From the NCBI GenBank assembly GCA_934462925.1, contig CAKSIT010000004.1:124001-188000 (forward strand): a DNA stretch of 64,000 nt. The letters run 5' to 3'. Both the position numbers and the translations under genes were made by a program. Source of the stretch: an uncultured Oscillospiraceae bacterium. Lineage in GTDB: Bacteria > Bacillota > Clostridia > Oscillospirales > Ruminococcaceae. The notes under the pieces are model-generated. The model did not search any database and was not told the origin of the DNA. It worked only from the letters and a program-made list of their open reading frames with translations. Positions 15,573 to 31,279 of this stretch are shown here, one piece after another; within the stretch, counting starts at the first letter, position 1; each line of letters begins with the position of its first letter.

Positions 15573-17099
15573 TTATCTGTTCCAGTACTTGCGGTCAAGG
15601 CTGCGGAAGCCTATTGCCTGCGCGATATGCGGCTTTTCTATAATGTCGCTGCCGCCGAGGTCCGCGCAGGTGCGCGCTACCTTTAGTATCCTGTCGTATG
15701 CGCGCGCGGAAAGCCCGAGCTTCTCGAACGCGGCGCGCAGCATTTCCTCTGCGTCGGGCGAAAGCGGGCAAACCTCGGCGATTATGTCGGGAGTGATGCC
15801 GCTGTTGTTTTTTATGCGCGTTCCCGCAAAGCGCTTTGCCTGTATGTCGCGGGCGCGCTGAACGCGCTCGGCTATTGCCGCGCTGCTTTCCTGCGGTGTT
15901 CGCTTTGAGAGGTCGCCGTATTCCACGGGGCGCACCTCTATTTGTATGTCTATCCTGTCAAGCACGGGCTGCGAGATTTTGTTGAGGTACTGCGACACCT
16001 TGAGCGGCGGGCAGGTGCATTTTTTCAGCGGATTGCCGAAGTTGCCGCACGGGCAGGGGTTCATTGCGGCGACGAGCATAACGTCGCACGGGTAGGTGAC
16101 AGAGCCGTTCGCGCGGGATATCGTTATCTCGCCGTTCTCGAGCGGCTGGCGGAGCGTTTCAAGCACGCGCCTGTCGAACTCGGGCAGCTCGTCCAGAAAC
16201 AGCACGCCGTTATGCGCGAGCGAAATCTCGCCGGGGCGCGGAATACTGCCGCCGCCCACAAGTCCCACGCCGCTTGCGGTATGGCTTACCGCGCGGAACG
16301 GGCGCTCGGTCACCAATGGCTGCGCGGGGTCTATCATTCCCGCAACGGAATGTATCTGCGTTGTTTCTATGCTTTCTTCAAACGATATTTTCGGCAGTAT
16401 CGAGGGAATGCACTTTGCGAGCATGGACTTTCCCGACCCGGGAGGACCGAGCATAAGTATATTGTGAGAGCCGGCCGCCGCGGTTTCTATAGCCGCCTTT
16501 GCGGAGGACTGCCCCATAACGTCCGCGAAATCCGCGAGGTGCTTAACGCTGCTTTCGGGCGGAATGTAGCGCGGCTCGGGCGGTATCTGCGCGCCGCCCT
16601 TAAGGTGGTCAATAAGCGCGCCGAGGTGTTCCGTGCCGTATACCTCTATGCCGCCTGCGGCGCTAGCCTCGCGGGCGTTGGCTTTCGGCACGAAAACGCG
16701 CTTAATGCCGTTCGCCGCCGCGGTGAGCGTCATAGACAGCACGCCGTTTACGGGGCTTACCGTGCCGTTGAGCGAAAGCTCGCCGATAAACGCCGCGTCC
16801 GACAGGTCCGCGTTTATAACGCCGCACGCCTTAAGCAGCGCGGCAATTATCGGCAGGTCGAACATAGAGCCTATTTTCTTTACGCTGGCGGGCGCAAGGT
16901 TTACGGTAACGCGCCCTGTCAGCAGTTTAAGGCGCATACCCTCGAGCGCCGCCCTTATGCGGGTTTTGCTTTCCTGCACGGCAACATCGGGCATTCCCAC
17001 TATGTCAAAGAACGGCTGTCCCGTTGTTATGCTCGCCTGCACCGTTACGGGAAAGGCGTTCAGCCCGAAAAGACCGACTCCGTTAATTTCGCTGTACAT
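15573..17099 (-). CDS. YifB/ComM-family Mg-chelatase-like AAA+ ATPase
   Basis: This 508-residue protein has an N-terminal Lon-protease-like ChlI domain (residues 1-170). The AAA+ core follows, with Walker A GPPGSGKSMLAK near 217-228 and LFLDELPEF as Walker B, then CPCGNFGNP in the Mg-chelatase insert and a C-terminal Mg_chelatase_C domain. ComM proteins of this family are hexameric helicases that promote branch migration during natural transformation. In Clostridia the gene often lies near dprA, which is not present here. It is followed, upstream on the same strand, by a small hypothetical gene. Confidence 0.9.
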   Translation of the reverse strand: MYSEINGVGLFGLNAFPVTVQASITTGQPFFDIVGMPDVAVQESKTRIRAALEGMRLKLLTGRVTVNLAPASVKKIGSMFDLPIIAALLKACGVINADLSDAAFIGELSLNGTVSPVNGVLSMTLTAAANGIKRVFVPKANAREASAAGGIEVYGTEHLGALIDHLKGGAQIPPEPRYIPPESSVKHLADFADVMGQSSAKAAIETAAAGSHNILMLGPPGSGKSMLAKCIPSILPKISFEESIETTQIHSVAGMIDPAQPLVTERPFRAVSHTASGVGLVGGGSIPRPGEISLAHNGVLFLDELPEFDRRVLETLRQPLENGEITISRANGSVTYPCDVMLVAAMNPCPCGNFGNPLKKCTCPPLKVSQYLNKISQPVLDRIDIQIEVRPVEYGDLSKRTPQESSAAIAERVQRARDIQAKRFAGTRIKNNSGITPDIIAEVCPLSPDAEEMLRAAFEKLGLSARAYDRILKVARTCADLGGSDIIEKPHIAQAIGFRSLDRKYWNR

Positions 17100-17123
17100 A
17101 GCGTTCCTCCGTTTACGTGAAAA

Positions 17124-17363
17124 TCACAGCATACCCTTGCTGCCGAAAAACTCCGCCTCGGCGTCCATAAGCCGCTGCGCCAGCCGCTCGCTCATGCCCG
17201 AAGCCTCGCAGATGAACTGCACGAGCTTCTCGTCGGACGCGCCGCCCTCGGGGTTTTCGTCGAAAAAGCGGTCGCCCGCTATTATGTAGTTCCACGCCTC
17301 GTCGGCGGTGCAGCCTGTTTTTGCGCGGAGAAACGCCGCTTCCTCCTCGGGGTTTATTTCCAT
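17124..17363 (-). CDS. Small hypothetical acidic protein
   Basis: This is a 79-residue, acidic, predicted-helical protein without Cys motifs or membrane segments; I do not recognise its family. The start is ATG 17363 with GAGGTGACC just upstream. Codon use matches the neighbours. It lies 24 bases before yifB on the same strand, so the pair may be co-transcribed. Its 5' leader is occupied by a 61-base remnant of a mobile element, and its promoter lies beyond that. Confidence 0.6.
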   Translation of the reverse strand: MEINPEEEAAFLRAKTGCTADEAWNYIIAGDRFFDENPEGGASDEKLVQFICEASGMSERLAQRLMDAEAEFFGSKGML

Positions 17364-17388
17364 TATGGGTCACCTCGCATTTCTTTAT

Positions 17389-17449
17389 GGCAATACCGCA
17401 TAATTATTTTCGCACGAAAGGCGTTTGACGTTAATTGTGCGGTGCTGCC
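17389..17449 (-). mobile_element. MITE family 2, 61-bp deletion remnant
   Basis: The ends GGCAATACCGCATAATTA and GGCAGCACCGCACAATTA (reverse complement of the right end) match the two termini of the full-length copies near 56.3 and 61.1 kb almost exactly. The core has been lost between the AACGCCTTT and GCGAAAATAATT segments. TTAT flanks both sides (17385-17388 and 17450-17453), the same 4-base AT-rich duplication type as the other copies. It sits in the untranslated leader of the small hypothetical gene. Confidence 0.8.
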
Positions 17450-17455
17450 TTATCT

Positions 17456-17485
17456 ATAATAACACATAAGCCGCGCCTTTGTCAA
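17456..17485 (-). promoter_or_regulatory. Promoter of the small hypothetical gene
   Basis: On the minus strand TTGACA (17485-17480) and TATTAT (17461-17456) are 18 bases apart. The MITE remnant begins directly downstream, so it is transcribed as part of the leader. Confidence 0.55.
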
Positions 17486-17504
17486 CAGCGGCAGAATATG
17501 GGGG

Positions 17505-17533
17505 TTGATTTTTGAACGCGGAACATATATAAT
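17505..17533 (+). promoter_or_regulatory. Promoter of the NAD(P)H-dependent flavoprotein gene
   Basis: TTGATT (17505-17510) and TATAAT (17528-17533) are spaced by 17 bases, about 50 bases before the start codon. It is divergent from the promoter at 17456-17485. Confidence 0.65.
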
Positions 17534-17582
17534 ATAAGTATCCGCTCTTTACGGGACAGATACGGAACATGGAGGTACATAT

Positions 17583-18203
17583 ATGAAAGTTATACTTGTA
17601 AACGGAAGCCCGCACGAAAAGGGCTGCACATACACCGCGCTTTGCGAAGCTGCGGGCGCGCTTGAAAAGAGCGGCGTTCAGACCGAGATATTCTGGGTGG
17701 GCGCGAAGCCGCTTGCGGGCTGCATGGGCTGCGGCGCGTGCAGGAGCAAGGGGGAGTGCGTTTTCGGCGACCGCGTGAACGAGTTTGTTGAACTCGCCAA
17801 GGGCGCGGACGGCTTTATATTCGGCTCGCCCGTGCATTACGCCTCGATAAGCGGCGCTATGTGTTCGTTTATGGACAGGGCGTTCTATTCGGGCGGAGCG
17901 GCGCTGCGCGGCAAGCCCGCCGCGGGCATAGTAAGCTGCCGCAGGGGCGGCGCGAGCGCAGCGTTCGACGCGCTGAACAAGTATTTCACGATAAGCTGTA
18001 TGCCCATAGTATCCTCGCAGTACTGGAATCAGGTACACGGCAACACGCCCGACGAGGTACGGCGCGACGAGGAGGGCTTGCAGACCATGCGCACGCTCGG
18101 CAGGAATATGGCGTGGCTGCTTAAGTGCATTGAAGCGGGCAGAGCGGCGGGCGTTGAGTTCCCCGAACGCGAAGCGCCGATACATACGAACTTCATACGT
18201 TAA
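17583..18203 (+). CDS. Flavodoxin-fold NAD(P)H-dependent FMN oxidoreductase
   Basis: The 206-residue protein has a flavodoxin-like fold. Residues 1-20 (MKVILVNGSPHEKGCTYTAL) form the FMN phosphate loop, and FGSPVHYASISGAMCSFMDR (near 80-100) forms the second flavin loop. CMGCGACR at about 47-54 is the Cys cluster of iron-sulfur flavoprotein-like members, which may bind a cluster or act as a redox thiol pair. Members of this family reduce quinones, nitro compounds or azo dyes. The substrate is unknown. It is monocistronic; the next feature is a mobile element inserted directly after the stop codon. Confidence 0.85.
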   Translation: MKVILVNGSPHEKGCTYTALCEAAGALEKSGVQTEIFWVGAKPLAGCMGCGACRSKGECVFGDRVNEFVELAKGADGFIFGSPVHYASISGAMCSFMDRAFYSGGAALRGKPAAGIVSCRRGGASAAFDALNKYFTISCMPIVSSQYWNQVHGNTPDEVRRDEEGLQTMRTLGRNMAWLLKCIEAGRAAGVEFPEREAPIHTNFIR

Positions 18204-18214
18204 AATAAGTAAGA

Positions 18215-18403
18215 CAGACCGTCGGGAAACCCCCATACGGGGGTTTCCCGACGGGGCATCTCAGCTGCGCGCACTCATTGTCGGCACGCCGACAATTCGC
18301 ACACTTGCTGAGATAAAAGAGTTTTTTGCCTCGGGAAGCCCGAGGCAAAAAAGTTATTTCAAAGCCCGCATACGCGGGCAAGATTGACTTTTTCAACAGG
18401 CTG
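18215..18403 (-). mobile_element. MITE family 1, copy B
   Basis: In its own orientation (minus strand) this 189-bp copy begins CAGCCTGTTGAAAAAG and ends CGACGGTCTG. An 11-base duplication, AATAAGTAAGA, flanks it (18204-18214 and 18404-18414). It lies between the flavoprotein stop codon and that gene's terminator. It contains the uninterrupted TTTTTTGCC...GGCAAAAAA stem (18330-18352 region), which would act as a strong terminator in both directions, and the ACCCCCGTATGGGGGT hairpin. Confidence 0.88.
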
Positions 18404-18413
18404 AATAAGTAAG

Positions 18414-18449
18414 ATTCACCCTCGCGTTTTTAGTGAGGGTGAATTTCTC
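18414..18449 (+). terminator. Terminator upstream of rpoB
   Basis: ATTCACCCTC pairs with GAGGGTGAAT around a CGCGTTTTTAGT loop, followed by TTCTCTCTTTT. It originally ended the flavoprotein transcript, and the MITE now lies between gene and terminator. Confidence 0.75.
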
Positions 18450-18558
18450 TCTTTTGCACAAAAAGTGGGGTGAAAATTCTACACATCAAAACGTAGAAAA
18501 AAATTCGGAACGGCGCTTAAAATTTTATGTATACTTAGAAAAAAGTCTGATTATTCTC

Positions 18559-18587
18559 TTGACAAATTGACAATATTATGATATAAT
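18559..18587 (+). promoter_or_regulatory. rpoBC promoter
   Basis: A consensus TTGACA (18559-18564) and TATAAT (18582-18587) have 17-base spacing. This gives rpoB its own transcript with a leader of about 115 bases, independent of any rplJL operon. Confidence 0.85.
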
Positions 18588-18707
18588 ACTATACTGTATC
18601 ATAATGGATTTGTGTGCGAAAAGCGCGGTTCTGACCGATTTTTTTCGCAATTTTCGGCGTTTTGCACACATTTCCCGACCCAATTTTTATAAGGAGTGAT
18701 AAAGCCG

Positions 18708-22559
<3,852 letters not shown>

Positions 22560-22605
22560 TACTCACCGACACCTTAAGGAATTTCCGAGAAAAAGAGGTA
22601 TATAA

Positions 22606-26160
<3,555 letters not shown>

Positions 26161-26196
26161 AATAGACAAAAATTCTTAGCAAAAATATAATATTAA

Positions 26197-26257
26197 GGGT
26201 GCTTGTCACAAAGATGCCTCGCGGCGTCTTGACAAGCACCTTTGTATTTGATATAAT
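26197..26257 (+). promoter_or_regulatory. rpoC terminator overlapping the rpsL promoter
   Basis: GGTGCTTGTCA (26198-26208) pairs perfectly with TGACAAGCACC (26230-26240), extended inside by AGATGCC/GGCGTCT and followed by TTTGTATTT, so the RNA would form a terminator. The same 3' arm contains the TTGACA -35 box (26229-26234) of a promoter whose TATAAT lies 17 bases on (26252-26257). Read-through from rpoC and initiation for rpsL are therefore set by the same bases. Confidence 0.8.
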
Positions 26258-26325
26258 ATTCTAGTGTGAATATTTTGCCTTAGGGTGGCAAAAATAAGCA
26301 CGAAAATTTTTTTGGAGGTGAAACA

Positions 26326-26751
26326 ATGCCTACTTTTAATCAGCTGGTTCGTAAGGGACGCGAGGTTTCCGAAAAGAAATCCAAAGCTCCTGCACTTCAG
26401 AAGGGTATGAACACTCTGCGCAAGCAGCAGATTGACCAGCATTCCCCCCAGAAGCGCGGCGTATGCACGGCGGTCAGAACCCAGACTCCTAAGAAGCCTA
26501 ACTCCGCAATGAGAAAGGTTGCCAGAGTAAGGATTTCCAACGGCTATGAAGTTACAGCCTACATTCCCGGTATCGGACACAAACTGCAGGAACACTCCGT
26601 TGTTCTTATCCGCGGCGGTCGTGTAAAGGACCTCCCTGGTGTGCGTTACCACATCATTCGCGGTACTCTTGACGCGCAGGGCGTGGACAAGAGAATGCAG
26701 GGACGCTCCAAGTACGGTGCAAAGCGTCCGAAGGCTGGAAAGAAAGCGTAA
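26326..26751 (+). CDS. rpsL: 30S ribosomal protein S12
   Basis: The 141-residue protein of the small-subunit decoding centre has the conserved [14 protein letters not shown] (near 55-68), where streptomycin-resistance changes map, and [33 protein letters not shown] (near 83-115). It has a near-perfect GGAGGTGAAACA ribosome binding site. It begins the classic str operon rpsL-rpsG-fusA-tuf. The small L7Ae-like gene that many Firmicutes carry between rpoC and rpsL is absent. Confidence 0.98.
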   Translation: MPTFNQLVRKGREVSEKKSKAPALQKGMNTLRKQQIDQHSPQKRGVCTAVRTQTPKKPNSAMRKVARVRISNGYEVTAYIPGIGHKLQEHSVVLIRGGRVKDLPGVRYHIIRGTLDAQGVDKRMQGRSKYGAKRPKAGKKA

Positions 26752-26875
26752 TTTCTGAGAGAGCTTTCAGGCAGGGCATTGTTTTGTGATAAAGATTGCC
26801 TTTTGCTTGGATAGCGGAAGAATTTTGCTTTCGAGTACCTATGATTTTCATTTCGTATGAAGGAGGGAAGTTAAA

Positions 26876-27346
26876 GTGCCAAGAAGAGGTAATGTCCCCA
26901 AGCGTGAGGTTCTGCCGGACCCTATGTACGGTTCTGAGCTGGTATCCAGACTCATCAACAACATCATGCTTGACGGAAAGAAGGGCGTAGCCCAGAAAAT
27001 CGTATACGGCGCATTCGAGATAGTTGCCGAGAAATCGGGCAAGGACGCTCTCGAGGCTTTCGAGGAGGCAATGGAGAACATCATGCCCCAGCTCGAGGTT
27101 AAGGCTCGCCGCGTCGGCGGTGCAACCTACCAGGTTCCTATGGAGGTTCGCCCCGAAAGACGCCGCACGCTCGGTCTCAGGTGGATAACCACCTACAGCC
27201 GCGCACGCAGCGAAAAGACAATGAAGGAAAGACTTGCAAACGAGATACTTGACGCGCTTAAGGGTCAGGGCGGCGCTTGCAAGAAGCGTGACGATACTCA
27301 CAAGATGGCCGAGGCCAACAGAGCATTCGCTCACTACAAGTGGTAA
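26876..27346 (+). CDS. rpsG: 30S ribosomal protein S7
   Basis: The 156-residue S7 is the primary assembly protein of the 30S head. It starts with GTG ([11 protein letters not shown] follows), supported by AAGGAGG at 26860-26866 and the family length of 156. The motifs [20 protein letters not shown] (near 33-52) and [19 protein letters not shown] (near 77-95) are conserved. The 124 bases between rpsL and rpsG hold no gene. Confidence 0.97.
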   Translation: MPRRGNVPKREVLPDPMYGSELVSRLINNIMLDGKKGVAQKIVYGAFEIVAEKSGKDALEAFEEAMENIMPQLEVKARRVGGATYQVPMEVRPERRRTLGLRWITTYSRARSEKTMKERLANEILDALKGQGGACKKRDDTHKMAEANRAFAHYKW

Positions 27347-27412
27347 TAAGAGCCGCAGGAAGCTTTGCGGCGTAACTGCCGCTTAGTATTCTGCAACAAT
27401 ATGGAGGATTTT

Positions 27413-29515
27413 ATGAAAAGAGACGTTTCTCTCGAAATGACCCGTAATATTGGTATAATGGCTCATATCGATGCCGGTAAGACCACTACCACCGAGCGTA
27501 TACTGTTCTACACAGGTATTAACCACAAGATTGGTGAAACCCATGATGGTACGGCTACGATGGACTGGATGGTTCAGGAGCAGGAGAGAGGTATAACCAT
27601 TACTTCTGCTGCGACCACCGCGTTCTGGAATGACCGCAAGAATAACAAGATTCGTATCAATATTATCGATACCCCCGGCCACGTTGACTTTACTGTTGAA
27701 GTTCAGCGTTCGCTGCGCGTCCTCGATGGCTCTGTAACTGTATTCTGCGCTAAGGGCGGCGTTGAGCCGCAGTCTGAAACAGTTTGGCGCCAGGCGGACA
27801 ACTACCACGTACCCAGAATGGCTTATGTAAATAAGATGGATATTATGGGTGCAGACTTCTACAACGTAGTACACATGATGCACGACAGACTGAAGTGCAA
27901 CGCCGTTCCTATCCAGCTGCCTATCGGCGCTGAGGCGTCCTTCAGAGGCATCATTGACCTCGTTGAGATGAACGCAGATGTATACTATGACGACCTCGGC
28001 AAGGATATGCGCGTGGAAGAAATTCCCGAGGATATGAAGGAAAAGGCTGAGGAATACAGAGCTAACCTTCTCGAGAAGGTAGCCGAGCTCGACGACGACC
28101 TCATGGAGAGATACCTCGAGAACGAGGGTGCAGATTTCACCGCTGAGGAAATCAGAGCTGCCATCAGAAAGGGCACGATTGAAAACAAGTTCGTTCCCGT
28201 AATCTGCGGTACTTCCTACAGAAACAAGGGCGTACAGAAGCTTCTTGACGCTGTTGTTGACTATATGCCTTCTCCTCTCGATATCCCCGCTATCAAGGGT
28301 ACTAACCCAGAAACAGGCGAGGAGGAGGAAAGACACGCAGGCGACGACCAGCCTTTCTCCGCTCTTGCATTCAAAATCGCAACTGACCCGTTCGTTGGTA
28401 AGCTCTGCTTCTTCCGCGTATACTCGGGTTATGTTGAGGCAGGTACGAGCGTTCTCAACTCCGTAAAGGACAAGAACGAGCGTATGGGTCGTATTCTCCA
28501 GATGCACTCCAACCACAGACAGGATATCGAGGCTTGCCCCTGCGGCGATATCGCGGCGGTAGTCGGCACGAAGTACACCACAACAGGTGATACCCTGTGC
28601 GACGAGAACCACCCGATAATCCTCGAGTCCATGGAGTTCCCCGAGCCTGTTATCGACCTTGCTATTGAGCCTAAGACCAAGGCAGGTCAGGAAAAGATGG
28701 CGCTTGCACTTGCAAAGCTCGCCGAGGAAGACCCCACCTTCAAGACATGGACCAACCAGGAAACCGGTCAGACCATTATCGCAGGTATGGGTGAGCTTCA
28801 CCTTGAGATTATCGTAGACAGACTGCTCCGCGAGTTCAAGGTTGAGGCTAACGTAGGCGCTCCGCAGGTTGCTTATAAGGAGACCATCACGGGCGACGCT
28901 GACGTTGATATGAAGTATAAGCGTCAGTCGGGCGGTTCGGGTCAGTACGGTCACGTTAAAATCAGAGTTACCCCGAACGAGTCGGGCAAGGGTTACGAGT
29001 TCAGCAACGACGTTGTCGGCGGCTCTATCCCGAAGGAGTTCATTCCTGCTGTTGACGCAGGTATTCAGGGCGCGCTCAATGCGGGCGTTCTCGCAGGATT
29101 CCCTGTTGTTGATATCAAGGTTTCGCTCTACGACGGTTCTTATCACGAGGTTGACTCGTCTGAAATGGCGTTTAAGATTGCAGGTTCTATGGCTATCAAG
29201 GAAGCCCTCAGACAGGCGCATTCCGTTATCCTCGAGCCTATCATGAGAGTCGATGTTGTCGTTCCCGATGATTATATCGGTAACGTAATCGGCGACCTCA
29301 ACTCACGCCGCGGTCAGATTCAGAATCAGGAAACGAGAAGCGGTACTGTTCAGGTAACGGCGTTTGTTCCGCTGTCTGAGATGTTCGGCTACTCCAACGA
29401 CCTTCGCTCCAAGACGCAGGGCCGCGGCCAGTATGTAATGCAGCCCAGCCACTACATCGAAGTTCCGAAGTCCATTTCTGAGCAGATTATGAGCAAGCGT
29501 AAGCAGAACGACTGA
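27413..29515 (+). CDS. fusA: Elongation factor G
   Basis: The 700-residue translocase GTPase has the G1 box [15 protein letters not shown] (near 17-31), DTPGHVDF (G3) and NKMD (G4), followed by the EF-G domains II-V. ATG 27413 is preceded by GGAGG at 6-base spacing; an earlier in-frame reading to 27365 has no ribosome binding site and lacks homology. A canonical length near 690-700 residues and all GTPase boxes mark it as the true translocation factor rather than a TetM-type paralogue. Codon choice is biased toward highly expressed genes, as in tuf. Confidence 0.97.
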   Translation: MKRDVSLEMTRNIGIMAHIDAGKTTTTERILFYTGINHKIGETHDGTATMDWMVQEQERGITITSAATTAFWNDRKNNKIRINIIDTPGHVDFTVEVQRSLRVLDGSVTVFCAKGGVEPQSETVWRQADNYHVPRMAYVNKMDIMGADFYNVVHMMHDRLKCNAVPIQLPIGAEASFRGIIDLVEMNADVYYDDLGKDMRVEEIPEDMKEKAEEYRANLLEKVAELDDDLMERYLENEGADFTAEEIRAAIRKGTIENKFVPVICGTSYRNKGVQKLLDAVVDYMPSPLDIPAIKGTNPETGEEEERHAGDDQPFSALAFKIATDPFVGKLCFFRVYSGYVEAGTSVLNSVKDKNERMGRILQMHSNHRQDIEACPCGDIAAVVGTKYTTTGDTLCDENHPIILESMEFPEPVIDLAIEPKTKAGQEKMALALAKLAEEDPTFKTWTNQETGQTIIAGMGELHLEIIVDRLLREFKVEANVGAPQVAYKETITGDADVDMKYKRQSGGSGQYGHVKIRVTPNESGKGYEFSNDVVGGSIPKEFIPAVDAGIQGALNAGVLAGFPVVDIKVSLYDGSYHEVDSSEMAFKIAGSMAIKEALRQAHSVILEPIMRVDVVVPDDYIGNVIGDLNSRRGQIQNQETRSGTVQVTAFVPLSEMFGYSNDLRSKTQGRGQYVMQPSHYIEVPKSISEQIMSKRKQND

Positions 29516-29542
29516 TTTTTTCGGTAATCAAGCAAAAACTAC

Positions 29543-29571
29543 TTGATTTTTCTGCGAAAAGCTGTTAAAAT
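29543..29571 (+). promoter_or_regulatory. Internal promoter of tuf
   Basis: TTGATT (29543-29548) and TAAAAT (29566-29571) are 17 bases apart. It is followed by a CCCCGC/GCGGGG hairpin (near 29597-29613), so tuf can be expressed beyond the level of the str operon. Confidence 0.55.
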
Positions 29572-29648
29572 GTTATTATCAGCAAAAAGAAGGCTATCCC
29601 CGCTTGTGGGCGGGGTGCGCCCAATTTACCTATAAGGAGGAAATACCA

Positions 29649-30887
29649 ATGGCAAAGGAAAAGTATAATTCCACAAAGCCCCACGTAAACATCGGTACTA
29701 TCGGTCACGTAGACCACGGTAAGACCACTACTACTGCGGCTATCACAAAGTGGCTGTCCCTTCAGGGCAAGGCTAAGTTCGAAGCATACGACATGATCGA
29801 TAAGGCTCCCGAGGAGAGAGAGCGTGGTATCACAATCAACACCGCTCACGTTGAGTACGAGACCGAAAAGCGTCACTACGCTCACGTTGACTGCCCCGGT
29901 CATGCTGACTACATCAAGAACATGATTACAGGTGCAGCTCAGATGGACGGCGCTATCCTTATCGTTGCAGGTACTGACGGCCCTATGGCTCAGACCAGAG
30001 AGCACATCCTGCTTGCACGTCAGGTAGGCGTTCCCTCGATCGTTGTATTCGTAAACAAGTGCGACGACGTTGACGACTGCACATATGATGAGACTACCGG
30101 CGAGTACAAGGATTCCGAGATGCTCGAGCTGGTTGAGATGGATATCCGCGACGAGCTGACCAAGAACGGCTTTGACGGCGACAACACTCCCGTTATCTTC
30201 GGTTCTGCTTACAAGGCGCTGAACTCCACCTCCACCGATCCTAACGCTCCCGAGTATCACTGCATCAAGGAGCTTATGGACGCTGTTGACGACTATATCC
30301 CCACTCCTGACCGTAAGGAAGACCTTCCTTTCCTTATGCCTGTTGAGGACACTATGACCATTACCGGTCGTGGTACTGTTGCTACAGGCCGTGTAGAGCG
30401 TGGCATAGTTAAGGTAAACGACACCGTTGAGATTACCGGTCTTACCGACGAGCCCAAGTCCACTGTTGTTACCGGTCTTGAGATGTTCAGAAAGACCCTT
30501 GACGAGGCAGTTGCCGGTTACAACATCGGCGCTCTGCTCCGTGGTATCACCCGTCAGGATATCGAGCGCGGTCAGGTTCTCTGCAAGCCCGGCTCTATCC
30601 ACCCCCACACCAAGTTCACCGGTCAGGTTTACGTTCTTAAGAAGGAAGAGGGCGGTCGTCATACTCCGTTCGTTTCCAACTACCGTCCGCAGTTCTTCTT
30701 CAGAACTACCGACGTTACCGGCGTAATTACCCTGCCTGCTGACAAGGAAATGTGCATGCCCGGCGATAACGTTGTAATGGACGTTGAGCTTATCACTCCT
30801 ATCGCAATTGAGGAAGGTCTCCGCTTCGCTATCCGCGAGGGCGGCAGAACCGTAGGCTCTGGCGTTGTTACCAAGATTAATAGCTAA
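29649..30887 (+). CDS. tuf: Elongation factor Tu
   Basis: This 412-residue GTPase brings aminoacyl-tRNA to the ribosome. It has [15 protein letters not shown] (G1, near 19-33), DCPGHADY (G3) and NKCD (G4). It is about 15 residues longer than the usual 397; the extra length lies in loops such as [13 protein letters not shown] (near 145-160) and [11 protein letters not shown] (near 195-205). The AAGGAGG site and ATG 29649 define the start. It is the last gene of the str operon and has its own promoter in the gap. Confidence 0.98.
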   Translation: MAKEKYNSTKPHVNIGTIGHVDHGKTTTTAAITKWLSLQGKAKFEAYDMIDKAPEERERGITINTAHVEYETEKRHYAHVDCPGHADYIKNMITGAAQMDGAILIVAGTDGPMAQTREHILLARQVGVPSIVVFVNKCDDVDDCTYDETTGEYKDSEMLELVEMDIRDELTKNGFDGDNTPVIFGSAYKALNSTSTDPNAPEYHCIKELMDAVDDYIPTPDRKEDLPFLMPVEDTMTITGRGTVATGRVERGIVKVNDTVEITGLTDEPKSTVVTGLEMFRKTLDEAVAGYNIGALLRGITRQDIERGQVLCKPGSIHPHTKFTGQVYVLKKEEGGRHTPFVSNYRPQFFFRTTDVTGVITLPADKEMCMPGDNVVMDVELITPIAIEEGLRFAIREGGRTVGSGVVTKINS

Positions 30888-30895
30888 TTAGCTGC

Positions 30896-30974
30896 TTGCG
30901 TAAGCGAAGCGTCGCGTTGCGTAAGCGAAGCGTCGCGTTGCGTAAGCGAAGCGTCGCGTTGCGTAAGCGTCGCG
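30896..30974 (+). repeat. Tandem 21-bp repeat downstream of tuf
   Basis: Three identical 21-base units (30896-30916, 30917-30937, 30938-30958) are followed by a fourth with a 5-base deletion. Each unit starts TTGCGTAAGCG and contains the near-palindrome GCGAAGCGTCGC. It begins 8 bases after the tuf stop codon. A short frame through it encodes a repetitive Arg/Lys peptide with no start signal, so it is not called as a gene. Confidence 0.85.
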
Positions 30975-30989
30975 TTATGCCAATTAAAA

Positions 30990-31022
30990 CAAACCGCTCT
31001 CTGAAAAGGGAGCGGTTTTTGT
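30990..31022 (+). terminator. str operon terminator
   Basis: AAACCGCTC pairs with GAGCGGTTT around CTGAAAAG-type loop bases, followed by a T run. It lies just downstream of the tandem repeat. Confidence 0.85.
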
Positions 31023-31187
31023 GTTGTGGTTCTTGTTCTGTGATTTTTGTTCTGCGGGTCGTGCGCGAGGATTCTGTGCGTTGAGCGGTGCAGGGAGTCT
31101 CGCCTGTGAGAGCTTGCGGAAATGCGAAAGCCTGCGGCAGTACCAAGCGTGCTTATGCGGCACTGCGCGTACACCCGTAAATATTGC
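31023..31187. other. Noncoding gap between tuf and leuA
   Basis: About 165 bases lie between the str terminator and the leuA terminator. No ribosome binding site with a credible frame, tRNA or repeat is visible. Confidence 0.5.
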
Positions 31188-31227
31188 ACAAAAAATCCCC
31201 CGCCGTACGTGGCAGGGGATTTTTTGT
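31188..31227. terminator. Bidirectional terminator downstream of leuA
   Basis: ACAAAAAATCCCC and GGGGATTTTTTGT form a symmetric stem with GCC/GGC inside. The poly-A foot serves the minus-strand leuA transcript. Confidence 0.8.
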
Positions 31228-31279
31228 AATGTCGCACCGGAGGCTGCGTTACGGTGCGTTAATCCGTGCCTTGCTGCGC

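Noticed and set aside
30896..30974. Tandem repeat as a possible CRISPR array
   Set aside because: Units are contiguous without unique spacers, only 21 bases long, and no cas genes are nearby.
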